In this document: positions 17,437-28,600 of the stretch, one piece after another
Numbering within the stretch: the stretch's first letter is position 1
Layout: each line of letters opens with the position of its first letter
Source: Rhodocyclales bacterium
GTDB lineage: Bacteria > Pseudomonadota > Gammaproteobacteria > Burkholderiales > Rhodocyclaceae
Reading direction: 5' to 3'
Length of the DNA stretch: 64,000 nt
Assembly (NCBI GenBank): GCA_016235025.1
Contig: JACRMV010000006.1
Span: forward strand, 236,951 to 300,950
The notes under the pieces: model-generated
Databases searched by the model: none
What the model saw: only the letters and a program-made list of their open reading frames with translations
What the model was told of the DNA's origin: nothing
Program-made: the position numbers and the translations under genes

Positions 17437-20400
17437 ATGCCCCAATTCTCGTTTCAAAAACTTCTCGCATCATTGCGCGACACCTTTGGTCGCCTCGGGC
17501 GCCATCGCGCGCTACGCATACTGCTTTGGGGCGCGGTACTGGGGTATTTCGCTTTCGGCCTGTTGCTGCTGGTGTTGCGTTACCTCGTGCTGCCGCAGAT
17601 CGCGAACTATCGTGGCGAGATCGAGACGGCGCTGGCGCATTCACTCAGCCGGCCGGTGGCGATTCACAGCGTCGCGGCGGGCTGGCGCGGATTGCATCCG
17701 GTGCTCGCACTGCAGGGCTTCGAGATCCGCGATACCGCCGGCCGGCCGGCGCTGGGCTTCGATCAGGTGGAGGCCGAGCTGGCGTGGAGTTCGCTGTGGC
17801 ATCTTGAACTCCAGCTGGCACGGCTGGAAATCGAGGCGCCCCGGCTCGTCCTGCGTCGCGACCCGGCCGGACGCCTGTTTGCCGCCGGACTGGAAATTAC
17901 CCCGCAGCAAAACAGTGAGCCAAGCTTTGCCGACTGGCTGTTCAAGCAACATCGCATTGTCATTCGCAATGCCAGCCTCACCTGGCAGGACGAGTTGCGT
18001 GGCGCTCCACCGCTGACACTGACCCAGCTGAATTTCCAGCTCGACAACAGCGGCAGCCGTCATCGCTTCGGCCTCAGCGCCTTGCCGCCGGCGCAACTGG
18101 CGACACGTCTGGATCTGCGCGGGGATTTGCAGGAACACGAACGCGGCCGCAACCCCAACCGCCCGCGCCTCGCCGCCTGGCAAGGCGAGCTGTATAGCGA
18201 AATCGACGGCGCCGATCTGGCCGGCTGGCGCGCCTGGCTCGACTATCCGGTAGCCCTGCCCGAGGGCAACGGCGCCCTGCGGTTATGGCTCGACTTCGCC
18301 CGGCAACAGATCACCGCCGCTACGGCCGATGTGCGCCTGGCCTCGGTGCGTCTGCAGCTGCGTCACGATTTACCCGAGTTGAACCTGCTGCGCCTGGATG
18401 GGCGCCTCCGGGTGCAGCGGCTTGAAGGCCGCGATGAAGACGGCTTCGAAGTCGAAACCAAACATCTCGCGCTGGCCACGCGTGACGGAGTAAGCCTGCC
18501 CGCCACCGATTTCAAGCTCGCCTGGCGACAAACCAGCGCTGGCGACGACCCGAAGGTGGTCCAGAGCAAGGTGGATATCCAGGCCAGCCAGCTCGATCTG
18601 GCGGCGCTCGACCGGCTGGCCGCCTATTTACCGCTGCCGCCAGAGGCCCGCGAACAACTCGCGCGCCATGCGCCGCGCGGATACCTGTACGACCTGGCGG
18701 CGCAATGGTCTGACGGCGGCGCAGACGCCGCCCATCCGCAATGGAAAGTCCAGGGCCGCTTCGATAACCTCGGCTTTGCCGCGCTCGGTCCGGTGGCGCA
18801 GGTTTCCGGCATCAGCGGCAAAATCGATGGCACCGACAAGGGCGGCCACCTGGCGTTGGATGGCAAGGCCGGGGCCATTGAGTTGCCCGGCATCTTCACC
18901 CAGCCACGGATCGAGTTCACTGCGTTGCAGGCCGGACTCGACTGGAAAACCGCCAACGACGGTCTGCATGTGAACCTGCAAAAAGCCGCGTTCCAGAACC
19001 AGGATGCGCGCGGCGAAGCCAGCGGCGTCTGGCATGCGGCGGTCGACGGGACGGGGCCGGGAGAAATCGACCTCTCCGCGCGCATCACCCAGGCCCGTGG
19101 CGATGCCGTCTGGCGCTACATGCCCCATGTCGTCGGGCAGGACACCCACGACTGGCTGCATGCCAGCATCATCAAGGGCGCCGCCAGTGAGGTGACGCTG
19201 AAACTGAAAGGCGATTTGCGCCAGTTTCCCTTCCGCGACGGGCGCGGCGGCCTGTTCGAGGTGCGCGGCCAGTTCCACGATGCCACGCTGCGCTACGCCA
19301 GCGCCTGGCCGGAGATCACCGGCATCGACGGCGAATTGCTCTTCTCCGGCCAGCGCATGCTGATCACCGGACGCAAGGGCCGCATCTTCGGCGTCGATCT
19401 GCGCGACGTGAAGGCCGAGATCGCCGATCTCGAAGCCCCGGAAGAACTGCTCACCGTCAGCGGCACGGCCAGCGGCCCGACCGCCGACTTCCTGCGCTTC
19501 ATCGAAGCCAGCCCGGTGGGCGAGCGCATCGACCATTTCACCGAAGACATGAAGGCGGCGGGCAACGGCACGCTCGCGCTCAAGCTGGCCTTGCCGTTGC
19601 GTCACCTGGCCGACTCGAAAGTCGAGGGCGACTACCGCTTCGAGGGCAACCGCCTCACCGTGGATGCCGACCTGCCGCCACTGGCGGATGTTCGTGGTCA
19701 GTTACACTTTTCCGCCGACCAGCTCGAAGCGAAGGGCATCCACGCGACGCTGCTGGCGACACCGCTCAGCGTGAACATAAAAACCGTTGACGGCAGCGTT
19801 CAGATCGATGCCGCAGGCGAAGTCGGTATCGCTGCCCTGCGCCGCCAGTTCAGTCATCCGATTCTTGACCACCTGTCCGGCAGCACGACCTGGAATGGCA
19901 CCGTGCGGGTCAGGAAAAAAGATGCCGATGTCAGAATCACCTCCAGCCTGGTCGGGATTTCTTCCAGCCTGCCGGCGCCGTTCAACAAACCTGCCAGCGA
20001 TACCCTGCCCCTGAGCTTCGAGCGCAAATCGATGGCCAACGAGCCTGCGTTTCCGGCAAAATCATCGCAAAAAGTCGGCGCTCGCGCCACGGCGAAAAAG
20101 CCTGCCTCAAAACCGCTGCCGCCGGTTCCCCGCAACATGCTCGACCTGCGCCTCGGCCGTAGCGCTCACCTGAATCTGGTGCGCCGCCAGGACACGCGTC
20201 CGGCGCAGATTACCCAGGGGCTGCTGACCCTGGGTGACATCAATCCGCCGCTGCCCGAGCGCGCCGTGCTGGTCGCCGTCAACCTGCCACGACTCGATAC
20301 CGATATCTGGCGGCGTCTGCTGGGACAAAACGGCAGCGGGCCCGTCACGCCATCATCCCTGCCGCCCCTGCCCGCCGTCCGTTTCGACCTGCACAGCCCG

Positions 20401-21480
20401 GAACTCATCCTGCTGGAAAAAAACTTCCATGACGTGCAGATCAACGGCGAACGCGCCAGTGCCGGTGCGCCGGTGCGCTTCGACCTCAAGAGCCGCGAGT
20501 TGTCTGGCAATTTCGAATGGCAAGGCGCCGGCAGCGGCAAGCTGCTGGCCCGTATCGACAAACTCTCCCTGCCGGAAACCGCCGTCACACCGGAAACCTT
20601 GCAGGCAAAAGCCAACGAGGTCGTCGATCGCCTGCCGGCGCTGGACATCAACATCGGCGAACTCTCCTTCAGGAACCGGACGCTGGGCAGCCTGCGCCTG
20701 AATGCCGAAAACCTGGAAGGCGCATGGCATACCCGCCTCGTCCTCAACAATGACGATGGCGCACTGGAAGCCAGCGCTCGCTGGCGGCCCAAGCCGGCGC
20801 CGGCGGAAACCCAGGTCGACTTCAAGCTGACGGCAAAAAATATCGAAAAAATGCTGCTCCGCATCGGTTATCCCGATGCCATCCGCCGTGGCAAGGCCAG
20901 CCTGACCGGCAATCTCGCCTGGGCCGGCCCGCCGTTCCGCATTGACTATCCGACGCTAGGCGGAAAACTCAAACTGGATGCCGGGGGCGGCCAGTTCAGC
21001 AAGCTCGAGCCGGGTGTCGGACGCCTGCTTGGCATCCTCAGCCTGCAATCCCTGCCACGCCGCATCACCCTCGACTTCCGCGACATCTTCAGCGAAGGCT
21101 TTGCCTTCGATACGATCTCCGGCCAGTTCGACGTCGCGCACGGCACGCTAAAAACCGACGAACTGAAAATTCGCGGCCCGGCGGCCAAGGTGCTGATGAG
21201 CGGCGCGGTCAATCTCGGCGCCGAGACGCAGAATCTCAAGGTGCGCATCCAGCCCGCCCTGGGCGAGAGCGTCGCGGTCGGCGCCATGCTCGCCAATCCG
21301 GCAGTCGGCGCCGCCGTCTGGGTGGCGCAAAAAATTCTCCGCGACCCGCTCGACCAGGTTTTCGCCTACGAATACCAGATCACCGGTGGCTGGGCCGACC
21401 CGAAAGTGGAAAAGCTGGGACAAAACCCTGTACCCGCGCAAGAACCCGCCCAAGACAAGAATCCGGGCGCTGAAAAATGA
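17437..21480 (+). CDS. yhdP: YhdP-family AsmA-like intermembrane lipid transport protein
   Basis: A 1347-residue protein with one N-terminal membrane segment (about residues 28-55) and a very long periplasmic beta-rich domain of the DUF3971/AsmA_2 type. It starts with the usual AHSLSRPVAIHSVAAGWRGLHPVLALQGFEI region and ends with a domain typical of YhdP (PALGESVAVGAMLANPAVGAAVWVAQKIL). YhdP works with TamB and YdbH in phospholipid transport to the outer membrane. The yhdP-nit-tldD order is common in proteobacteria, and the stop overlaps the nitrilase start. A copy of the 27-bp repeat lies in a Lys/Pro/Ala-rich linker, read as QKVGARATAKK. Confidence 0.88.
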   Translation: MPQFSFQKLLASLRDTFGRLGRHRALRILLWGAVLGYFAFGLLLLVLRYLVLPQIANYRGEIETALAHSLSRPVAIHSVAAGWRGLHPVLALQGFEIRDTAGRPALGFDQVEAELAWSSLWHLELQLARLEIEAPRLVLRRDPAGRLFAAGLEITPQQNSEPSFADWLFKQHRIVIRNASLTWQDELRGAPPLTLTQLNFQLDNSGSRHRFGLSALPPAQLATRLDLRGDLQEHERGRNPNRPRLAAWQGELYSEIDGADLAGWRAWLDYPVALPEGNGALRLWLDFARQQITAATADVRLASVRLQLRHDLPELNLLRLDGRLRVQRLEGRDEDGFEVETKHLALATRDGVSLPATDFKLAWRQTSAGDDPKVVQSKVDIQASQLDLAALDRLAAYLPLPPEAREQLARHAPRGYLYDLAAQWSDGGADAAHPQWKVQGRFDNLGFAALGPVAQVSGISGKIDGTDKGGHLALDGKAGAIELPGIFTQPRIEFTALQAGLDWKTANDGLHVNLQKAAFQNQDARGEASGVWHAAVDGTGPGEIDLSARITQARGDAVWRYMPHVVGQDTHDWLHASIIKGAASEVTLKLKGDLRQFPFRDGRGGLFEVRGQFHDATLRYASAWPEITGIDGELLFSGQRMLITGRKGRIFGVDLRDVKAEIADLEAPEELLTVSGTASGPTADFLRFIEASPVGERIDHFTEDMKAAGNGTLALKLALPLRHLADSKVEGDYRFEGNRLTVDADLPPLADVRGQLHFSADQLEAKGIHATLLATPLSVNIKTVDGSVQIDAAGEVGIAALRRQFSHPILDHLSGSTTWNGTVRVRKKDADVRITSSLVGISSSLPAPFNKPASDTLPLSFERKSMANEPAFPAKSSQKVGARATAKKPASKPLPPVPRNMLDLRLGRSAHLNLVRRQDTRPAQITQGLLTLGDINPPLPERAVLVAVNLPRLDTDIWRRLLGQNGSGPVTPSSLPPLPAVRFDLHSPELILLEKNFHDVQINGERASAGAPVRFDLKSRELSGNFEWQGAGSGKLLARIDKLSLPETAVTPETLQAKANEVVDRLPALDINIGELSFRNRTLGSLRLNAENLEGAWHTRLVLNNDDGALEASARWRPKPAPAETQVDFKLTAKNIEKMLLRIGYPDAIRRGKASLTGNLAWAGPPFRIDYPTLGGKLKLDAGGGQFSKLEPGVGRLLGILSLQSLPRRITLDFRDIFSEGFAFDTISGQFDVAHGTLKTDELKIRGPAAKVLMSGAVNLGAETQNLKVRIQPALGESVAVGAMLANPAVGAAVWVAQKILRDPLDQVFAYEYQITGGWADPKVEKLGQNPVPAQEPAQDKNPGAEK
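20070..20096 (+). repeat. 27-bp dispersed repeat, copy 6 (in yhdP)
   Basis: AAAAGTCGGCGCTCGCG then CCACGGCGAA, gene strand, in a low-complexity linker of the protein. Confidence 0.8.
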
Positions 21481-22280
21481 AACTCGCCGCCATCCAGATG
21501 ATCTCCGGACCCGAGGTCACGCCAAATCTTGAAACCGCCGCGCGCCTGATTGGCGAGGCCGCTGCCGCTGGCGCGCAGATCGTCGCCCTGCCCGAGTATT
21601 TTCCGCTGATCGGCGCCAGCGATGCCGAACGGCTGGCGGCGCGCGAAGCCGAGGGCCACGGCCCGATCCAGGCATTTCTCGCCGCAACCGCAAGGCGTCA
21701 CGGCCTGTGGCTGGTTGGCGGCTCGCTGCCGCTCGTCGCCCGCGACCCGCACAAGCTGCGCAACAGTTGCCTGGTCTTCGATCCACAGGGCAAGCAGGTC
21801 GCCCGCTACGACAAGATGCACCTGTTCGGTTTCGACAACGGCGCAGAACGCTACGACGAAGCCGCCACGATCGAAGCCGGCAGCGAAATCGTCACCTGCG
21901 AGCTCGCCGGCCTGCGCGCAGGTCTGGCGATCTGCTACGACCTGCGCTTTCCCGAGTTCTTCCGCCGCATGGCGCAGCCCGAGCCGATTGACCTGATCGT
22001 CTTGCCCGCCGCGTTCACCGAAACCACCGGCCGCGCCCATTGGGAAATCCTGCTGCGCGCCCGCGCCATCGAGAATCAGTGCTATGTTGTCGCTGCGGCG
22101 CAGGGCGGCCGCCACCCCAACGAACGCATGACCCATGGCAACAGCATGATCATCGACCCCTGGGGCGAAATTCTCGCCCGCCGCGACAAGGGCGAAGGCG
22201 TGATCATTGCGGAACTTGAACCCCGCCGCCTGCGCGAAGTCAGAACCCGTCTGCCCGCGCTGCAACACCGGATTCTGTGA
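21477..22280 (+). CDS. Carbon-nitrogen hydrolase (Nit/omega-amidase-type nitrilase family)
   Basis: A 267-residue nitrilase-superfamily protein with the catalytic triad Glu40 (ALPEYF), Lys113 (YDKMHLF) and Cys153 ([10 protein letters not shown]). The sequence is of the Nit1/YbeM class, whose members hydrolyse deaminated glutathione or omega-amides as metabolite repair. The start overlaps the yhdP stop by 4 bp (ATGA) and tldD follows after 7 bp, so it belongs to that operon. Substrate specificity is not decided by the sequence. Confidence 0.88.
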   Translation: MKLAAIQMISGPEVTPNLETAARLIGEAAAAGAQIVALPEYFPLIGASDAERLAAREAEGHGPIQAFLAATARRHGLWLVGGSLPLVARDPHKLRNSCLVFDPQGKQVARYDKMHLFGFDNGAERYDEAATIEAGSEIVTCELAGLRAGLAICYDLRFPEFFRRMAQPEPIDLIVLPAAFTETTGRAHWEILLRARAIENQCYVVAAAQGGRHPNERMTHGNSMIIDPWGEILARRDKGEGVIIAELEPRRLREVRTRLPALQHRIL

Positions 22281-22287
22281 GGAAAAA

Positions 22288-23751
22288 ATGAGTAACCTGA
22301 ACCATTTCGAGATTGCCGAACAAACCCTGCTGGCGCCCTACAACCTCGCGCCGCACATGCTGGAGCGCGTCTTCGGCCAACTGCTTGGCCATCATATCGA
22401 CTACGCCGACCTGTATTTCCAGTACGCCCGCTCGGAAGCCTGGAGCCTGGAAGAAGGCATCGTCAAGTCGGGCAGCTTCAACATCGAGCAGGGCGTCGGC
22501 GTGCGCGCCAGCGCCGGCGAGAAAACCGCCTTCGCCTATTCCGACGACATCAGCCTCGCCGCCTTGCAGGCTGCGGCCGGCACCACCCGTGCCATCGCCG
22601 CCGCCGGCGCGCATCGGTTGCCGCCATCCCTGAGCAAGCATTCGCCGTCCCGCCAGCGCCGGGTTTCTCCCGCGCTCTACGCCGGCAACGACCCAATCGC
22701 CTCGCTCGATGCCGCCGCCAAGGTGAGCCTGCTCGAACGCCTCGAAACCATGGCGCGGGCCGCCGATCCACGCGTCAAGGAAGTCATGGCGCATATCGCC
22801 GGCACCTGGGAAGTGATCCTGGTGGCGCGCTCCGACGGCCACCTGGCGGCCGACGTGCGGCCGCTGGTGCGCGTCTCGCTCACCGTCATCATGGAACAGG
22901 ATGGCCACCGCGAGCAGGGTTCTTCCGGCGGCGGCGGGCGTTTCGACTACGGCTATTTCAGCGACGCAGTGCTACGCGACTACGCCAGCCAGGCCGTGCA
23001 CCAGGCCAGCGTGAACCTCGCGGCGAAACCCGCCCCGGCCGGCGAGATGACCGTCGTGCTCGGCTCCGGCTGGCCCGGCATCCTGCTGCACGAAGCCGTC
23101 GGCCACGGCCTCGAGGGCGATTTCAACCGCAAGGGCAGTTCCACCTTCGCCGGCCGCATCGGCCAGCGCGTGGCGGCCAGGGGCGTCACCGTGGTCGATG
23201 ACGGCACCCTCGAAAACCGGCGCGGCTCGCTGACCATCGACGACGAAGGCAACCCGACGCAGCGCACCACCTTGATTGAGGATGGCATTCTCGTCGGCTA
23301 CCTGCAGGACAGCCTCAACGCCCGCCTGATGGGCGTCGCCCCGACCGGCAACGGCCGCCGCGAATCCTTCGCCCACCTGCCGCTGCCGCGCATGACCAAC
23401 ACCATGATGCTGGCCGGCGACAAGACGCCCGAGGAAATCATCGCCTCGGTGAAGAAGGGCATCTACGCCGCCAATTTCGGCGGCGGCCAGGTCGACATCA
23501 CCAGCGGCAAGTTTGTCTTCTCCACCGCCGAAGCCTACCTGATCGAAGATGGCAAGATCACCACCCCGGTCAAGGGCGCCACGCTGATCGGCAACGGCCC
23601 CGAGGCCATGAACCGCGTCTCGATGATCGGCAACGACCTCAAGCTCGATCCCGGCGTCGGCACCTGCGGCAAGGAGGGCCAGAGCGTACCGGTCGGCGTC
23701 GGCCAGCCGACGGTGCGGATTGATGGACTGACGGTGGGCGGCACGGGGTAA
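22288..23751 (+). CDS. tldD: Metalloprotease TldD
   Basis: A 487-residue zinc metalloprotease subunit. The HExxxH motif is at about residues 268-273 in [22 protein letters not shown], and the Gly-rich family regions around it are intact. TldD acts with TldE/PmbA to degrade unfolded peptides and to mature some ribosomally made peptides; tldE is not in this window. The start MSNLNHF is preceded by GAGGAAAAA. The frame closes at VGGTG, and a repeat copy follows 12 bp later. Confidence 0.93.
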   Translation: MSNLNHFEIAEQTLLAPYNLAPHMLERVFGQLLGHHIDYADLYFQYARSEAWSLEEGIVKSGSFNIEQGVGVRASAGEKTAFAYSDDISLAALQAAAGTTRAIAAAGAHRLPPSLSKHSPSRQRRVSPALYAGNDPIASLDAAAKVSLLERLETMARAADPRVKEVMAHIAGTWEVILVARSDGHLAADVRPLVRVSLTVIMEQDGHREQGSSGGGGRFDYGYFSDAVLRDYASQAVHQASVNLAAKPAPAGEMTVVLGSGWPGILLHEAVGHGLEGDFNRKGSSTFAGRIGQRVAARGVTVVDDGTLENRRGSLTIDDEGNPTQRTTLIEDGILVGYLQDSLNARLMGVAPTGNGRRESFAHLPLPRMTNTMMLAGDKTPEEIIASVKKGIYAANFGGGQVDITSGKFVFSTAEAYLIEDGKITTPVKGATLIGNGPEAMNRVSMIGNDLKLDPGVGTCGKEGQSVPVGVGQPTVRIDGLTVGGTG

Positions 23752-23763
23752 GCGCAGCGGGCA

Positions 23764-23790
23764 AAAAGTCGGCGCGGACGACACGGCGAG
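23764..23790 (+). repeat. 27-bp dispersed repeat, copy 7 (after tldD)
   Basis: AAAAGTCGGCGCGGACG then ACACGGCGAG, in the noncoding gap just after the tldD stop. Confidence 0.75.
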
Positions 23791-23821
23791 GAATGCGGCC
23801 GTGCGGCGCTTTCCTCATCCA

Positions 23822-24107
23822 TCACACCGTAATCTCACGCGAGGTGATCTTGTAACGGAAATGCTCCGGAGCGAGGCTGTCGAGACGGCCGGCGGCATGC
23901 TCGGCAATGCTGGGCGCGGGTGATCTCGCCGCTCTTGCCGAGACTCTTGTAACCAAATCTGGAATCGGCCACGCGGATGCCATACACATCACGCGCCGGC
24001 CGCCCTGAGGCGCGTGCCAGACCGACAAACAGCGCGTTCAGATCGGCGCACTTGCCCGTGAGATCGCCGGTTTCGAGCATGGCCTTGATGAAGTTGCGAC
24101 GATCCAT
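23822..24107 (-). pseudogene. Decayed transglutaminase-like gene
   Basis: Starting at 24107 the frame reads MDRRNFIKAM, the typical beginning of a Tat signal peptide. It runs directly into a transglutaminase core: TGKCADLNALFVGLARASG, then RPARDVYGIRVADSRFGYK and RAQHCRA, carrying the Cys and His that are catalytic in the family. The signal peptide is cut short, and after RAQHCRA the sense shifts by one base to another frame that ends FRYKITSREITV, which looks like the original C terminus. At least two internal deletions and a frameshift must have occurred, because a functional relative would be several times longer. It is not expected to make an active enzyme. Confidence 0.75.
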
Positions 24108-24143
24108 GAAAATTTCTTTGATTGAATGCTGAAATGAACCGCG

Positions 24144-24932
24144 TCAGGCGACGCCTTTTGCGGGACGTTCATCGTAGCGATAGCCCAGTTCGGCCACCCC
24201 GCGCCGCATCGCCGCCATCGCCACGGGCACAGCCTCCGGCGCGCCGCGCACGCCGAGCTCGATGTGACGGCCGACGCTTGCCGAGCCGAGAAACGGCAGG
24301 CTGAACACCTTGACGCCGGGATACTCCGCTTCGATCCGGCGCAGCAATGGGTTGAGCACACTTTCGATGCCGTCCCAGACCAGGATCGCTGCCTCGGCGC
24401 TGGGCGCACGGTGAAAACGGTCGGCATAGCAGGTATCGAGCACCCCTTCGATCATCGGCCACGCCATCTGCGGAAAGCCGGGTACGAAATGATGGTCGCC
24501 AAGCGAAAAGCCGGGAATCCGGTTGTAGGGATTCGGGATGATGCGGCTGCCGACGGGCAGGCAGCCCATGCCCAGTACTTCGTCGTTCGGCTCGCGCCCC
24601 ATCTCGGCGAAGCGGGCGCGGATTTCGCGCTCGGCATCGGCATGCAGCGCAAGCCCGACGCCGGCGGCGGCAGCCACCGCCTGCCGCGTGTGGTCGTCGG
24701 GCGTATTGCCGATACCACCGCAGGAAAACACGATGTCATTGCCCGCCAGCGTGCGGCGGAAGGTGTCGACCAGGCGCTGACGATCATCGCCCAGCAGCAG
24801 CGCCCAGTCGAGCGCCAGCCCGCGCGCGGCAAGCAGCGCGACCAGTTTCGGGAAATGCTGGTCTTCACGGCGACCCAGCAGGATTTCGTCACCGATGATG
24901 ATGAGGCCGATGCCGCCGGATGCCATGCTCAT
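24144..24932 (-). CDS. CinA-like molybdopterin-binding domain protein
   Basis: A 262-residue protein of the MoCF_biosynth/CinA N-terminal fold. GIGLIIIGDEILLGRREDQH at the start, LLGDDRQRLVDTFRRTLAGNDIVFSCGGIGNTPDDHT and GCLPVGSRIIPNPYNRIPGF are family landmarks. Relatives include nicotinamide mononucleotide deamidase/ADP-ribose pyrophosphatase CinA, but the C-terminal deamidase domain is absent, so this is a stand-alone COG1058-type protein of unclear substrate. It overlaps the end of the upstream EI24 gene by 4 bp. A second Met two codons later is an alternative start. Confidence 0.8.
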   Translation of the reverse strand: MSMASGGIGLIIIGDEILLGRREDQHFPKLVALLAARGLALDWALLLGDDRQRLVDTFRRTLAGNDIVFSCGGIGNTPDDHTRQAVAAAAGVGLALHADAEREIRARFAEMGREPNDEVLGMGCLPVGSRIIPNPYNRIPGFSLGDHHFVPGFPQMAWPMIEGVLDTCYADRFHRAPSAEAAILVWDGIESVLNPLLRRIEAEYPGVKVFSLPFLGSASVGRHIELGVRGAPEAVPVAMAAMRRGVAELGYRYDERPAKGVA

Positions 24933-25642
24933 AACTGCACCCCCTGCGCCTGACGCAGGCGGCGCAAGGCGGCCAGCCCCAGATGCACGAATACCAGCGC
25001 GGTGAACACCGGCGCCACCAGTTGCAGCAGCGGCACATGCGCCAGCAGCGCACCGCCGGCGCCAGCCATGTAGAACGTCGAGCCCTTTTCCGCCGCCAAT
25101 TGTTTCAGCTCCGCCGCCGTCGCATGCTCGGCCAGCGCGTCGACGCGAAAGGTGCGCTGGTTCAGCCAGGCTGTCCATAGCAGCGGCAATACCAGCACCA
25201 CGCCGGGAATCAACAGCAAGGGCAGCGATAGCAGGCCGCCGAGCAGGAACACGGCGCTCGCCGCCAGCGTGTTGCCGAGGCTGCGCCAGAAGGCATTTTC
25301 GCCATGCCGCACCAGATCGGGGTAATCGCGGGCGGCGACATGATCGATCAGATACGGCAGCGCAACCACCGCCACCAGCAGCAGCGCGGTGAGGTAGGTG
25401 AGCGTGGCGAAGGCCGCCAGCAGCAGGAACACCGCCGCCCAGTGGGCAATCCATTCCCAGCCGGCCCACGGCAGTTGCGGCACGATCTCGCCCATCAGCG
25501 CCAGGCCGTGCGCCCAGACGGCGAACGCCACCGTCGCCCAGAACGCGGCCGCCACCAGCGGCGGCCAGAACACATGCCAGAGGATGTCGCCACGCGTCAG
25601 GTCGCGGGCGGCCTTTTTGAAGGCGGCGAAGAGCTCAATCAT
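24929..25642 (-). CDS. EI24-domain (CysZ/DUF540-like) membrane protein
   Basis: A 237-residue integral membrane protein with about five or six hydrophobic segments (VFWPPLVAAAFWATVAFAVW, AAVFLLLAAFATLTYLTALLLVAVVALPYLI, NTLAASAVFLLGGLLSLPLLLIPGVVLVLPLLW and others). The LNQRTFRVDALAEHA segment is typical of the EI24/CysZ-like family. CysZ imports sulfate in E. coli; here no sulfate genes are adjacent, so transport of sulfate is only a possibility. The start MIELFAAF is chosen because GGGAGA precedes it. The gene overlaps the hrpA stop by 4 bp. Confidence 0.8.
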   Translation of the reverse strand: MIELFAAFKKAARDLTRGDILWHVFWPPLVAAAFWATVAFAVWAHGLALMGEIVPQLPWAGWEWIAHWAAVFLLLAAFATLTYLTALLLVAVVALPYLIDHVAARDYPDLVRHGENAFWRSLGNTLAASAVFLLGGLLSLPLLLIPGVVLVLPLLWTAWLNQRTFRVDALAEHATAAELKQLAAEKGSTFYMAGAGGALLAHVPLLQLVAPVFTALVFVHLGLAALRRLRQAQGVQL

Positions 25643-28600
25643 GACGTTCGGTTCTCCCACATTTTCTGCAAGCGTTTGAGCGAGACCGGCGAGGGCGTTT
25701 TCAGTTCCTGGGCGAACAGCGCGACACGCAATTCCTCCAGCAGCCAGCGGAATTCTTCCAGAAATTCATCTCTCATGCCTGATTTTTGCATGGCGCGCCA
25801 GTCGCGCTCCCAGGGCCGCGCCAGGGTTTGCCATTCGGCCAGCAGCCGCGCCTCGCGCACCGGATCGCTCTTCGCCTTGTCGAGGCGCAATGCGGCAGCC
25901 TTGAGGTAGCGCGGAAAATGCTGCAGACGCTCGAACGGAATCGCGATGATGAAATTCTTTTCCAGCAGCGCGGCGCGTTGTGCGGCGATGTCGGTGCAAG
26001 CGACCGGCAAGGCTTTTTGCAGCGCGGCCAGCTTTTTTTGCAAGGCCGCCGCTTCGTCAAGAATCGCCGTCACCAGCCGCAACAGCTCCTGCGCCACCAG
26101 CAGGATGCGCCCGCGTGCTTCATCGCGCCGTGTCACGAACGCCGACTTTTCGGCGGGCAGCGGCGCCAGCAGGCAGGTGCGGGCCAGCGTCGCGGCGGTC
26201 AGTTGTTCCACCAGCTGCTGTTCCGTACCCAGGCTGATGAACTGCAAGGCCGCAGCGCGCACGCCGGGTAGTTTCGCGATGCCCTTGACCTGGGCGGCGA
26301 GTTGCAGCGCGAACAGGCGCGCCAGCCCGCGACGGTGCTCCGCCTGCGCCTTTTCCTCGGTGTCGAAGGCGGAGAGCCGCACCCCGCTGCCGGCGTCGAC
26401 CAGTGCGGCGAAGCCGGTCATGCGGCGCCCGCCGGCACTGATTTCGAGCAGTTCCGGCAGCGCGCCGAACTCCCAGTCGGTGAATAGCGCCTGCGTATCG
26501 GCCGCCGCCTCGTGCTTCACCTCGGCGGCGGAAAAAACCTGTGCGACGCGATCACGATACGTTGCCCGCAGTTCGGCCAGATTGCGCGAGCAAGTCAGCG
26601 TGCCGCCATGCTCGTCCTGCAGGCGGAAGTTCATCGCCAGATGCGGCCGCAGCTCGCCGGGACGGAAGGCGTCGAGCGGCAGTTTCATGGCCAGATGCTC
26701 TTCGACGGCGCGGGTCAGCGCCCTGGCCAGCGGCTCATCGGCCGCCTGCTCCGCGGCGCAGAAATCGGCGGCGAAGGCATCCAGCGGTTGCAGGCGATGG
26801 CGGTATTTTTGCGGCAGGGTTTTCAGCAGCGCGACAACTTTTTCCCGCAGCAGTCCCGGCACCAGCCATTCGCAGCGGCTGGCCGAAACCTGGTTGAGCG
26901 CCGCCAGCGGCAAGGCCAGCGTGACGCCGTCATCGGCCGCGCCGGGGTCATGGTGATAACTCAGTTTCAACGGCTGGCCATGCACTTCAAGCCAGGGCGG
27001 AAAGGCAGCGGTGGTGATGCCGGCCGCCTCGTGGCGCATCAGTTGCTCTTTTTCGAGGAACAGGCGACGCGGCTGCCCGGCTTCGATCTCGCGCCGCCAG
27101 TGGTCGAAGGCCGCCAGAGTGACGATGCCTTCGGGAATCGCTTCGTCATAAAAGGCATGGATCAGCTCGTCATCGACCAGCACATCGGGCCGCCGCGACT
27201 TGTGTTCCAGCGTCTCGATCTCCTTCATCAGCTTGGCATTGTGCTGGAAGAAGCGCCACTTCCGCACCCAGTCCTCGCCCACTGCGCCCTCCACCAGCGC
27301 GGAGCGAATCAGGATTTCGCGCGCCAGTTTCACGTCGGCGGCCGCGGCGCCGGGCTTGCCGAAGGCGACGCGGCGTTTGGCGTGCAGCACCAGCCCGTGC
27401 AGCGTGACGCGCTCCCAGGCCGCGACCTGCCCCGCGCCTTTTTCCCAGTGCGGCTCATACACATGCCGGCGCAGCAGATGGCTGCCGACCTGCTCCAGCC
27501 ATTCCGGCTCGATCTTCGCCACGCAGCGGGCAAACAGGCGCGAAGTTTCGACCAGTTCGGCGGCGACGATCCAGCGCCCGGCCTTCTTCACCAGCGCCGA
27601 TCCGAGATGGATGAAGAACTTGATGCCGCGCGCGCCGAGATAGTTCTTGTCCTCTTCGTTGAACAATCCGACATGGCCGAGCAAGCCCGTCAGCAGCGCC
27701 TTGTGGATGGCCTCGTAGCTGGCGGGCAACTGGTTCTCCTTCCACGAATGTTCGTGGCACAGGGTCATGAGCTGTCCATGCACGTCGCGCCATTCCCGCA
27801 CCCGCAGCCACGAGAGAAAATTCTGCCGGCACCACTGGCGCTGCTTGTTCGCAGTCTCATGTTTCCAGATCGCATCCGTCGCCTGCCAGAGCTTCAGGTA
27901 CGAGAGGAATTCCGATTTCTCATCCTTCCATTTCGCATGCGCCTGATCGGCGCTGCCAGCCTGTTCCGCCGGACGCTCGCGCGGATCGTTGGCGGACAGG
28001 GCGGCGGCGATCACCAGCATTTCCTGCAGACAGCCATGCTCGCGCGCCGCCAGCAGCATGCGGCCGATCTTCGGATCGAGTGGGAGTTTGGCCAGCTCAC
28101 GGCCGAGGGACGTCAACTCCCACCGCTCGCCCTTTCCTTTTCCGCCGTCAGGCGGCTGGTCAATCGCCTCCCCTGCTTGGCGGGGGAGGTCGGGAGGGGG
28201 TGTCGTCACAGCCCCCAACTCCGTAAGGAGTTGATAGCCATCGCTGATCATGCGCGGCAGCGGCGCCTCGAGAAAAGGAAAGCCATCGACCTCGCCCAGA
28301 TGCAGCGATTTCATGCGCAGGATCACGCCGGCGAGGCTGGAACGGAGGATTTCGGGTTCGCTGTAGGGCGCGCGTTGATTGAAATCATCTTCGCTGTACA
28401 GGCGGAAGCAGACGCCCGCCTCCACCCGTCCGCAACGTCCGGCGCGCTGGCTCGCCGCCGCGCGCGAAATCGGCTCGACCTGCAATTGCTCGACCTTGTT
28501 GCGCACCGAATACCGCTTGATGCGCGCCAGCCCGGAGTCGATCACATAACGGATGCCGGGCACGGTCAGCGAAGTCTCGGCGACATTGGTCGCCAGCACC

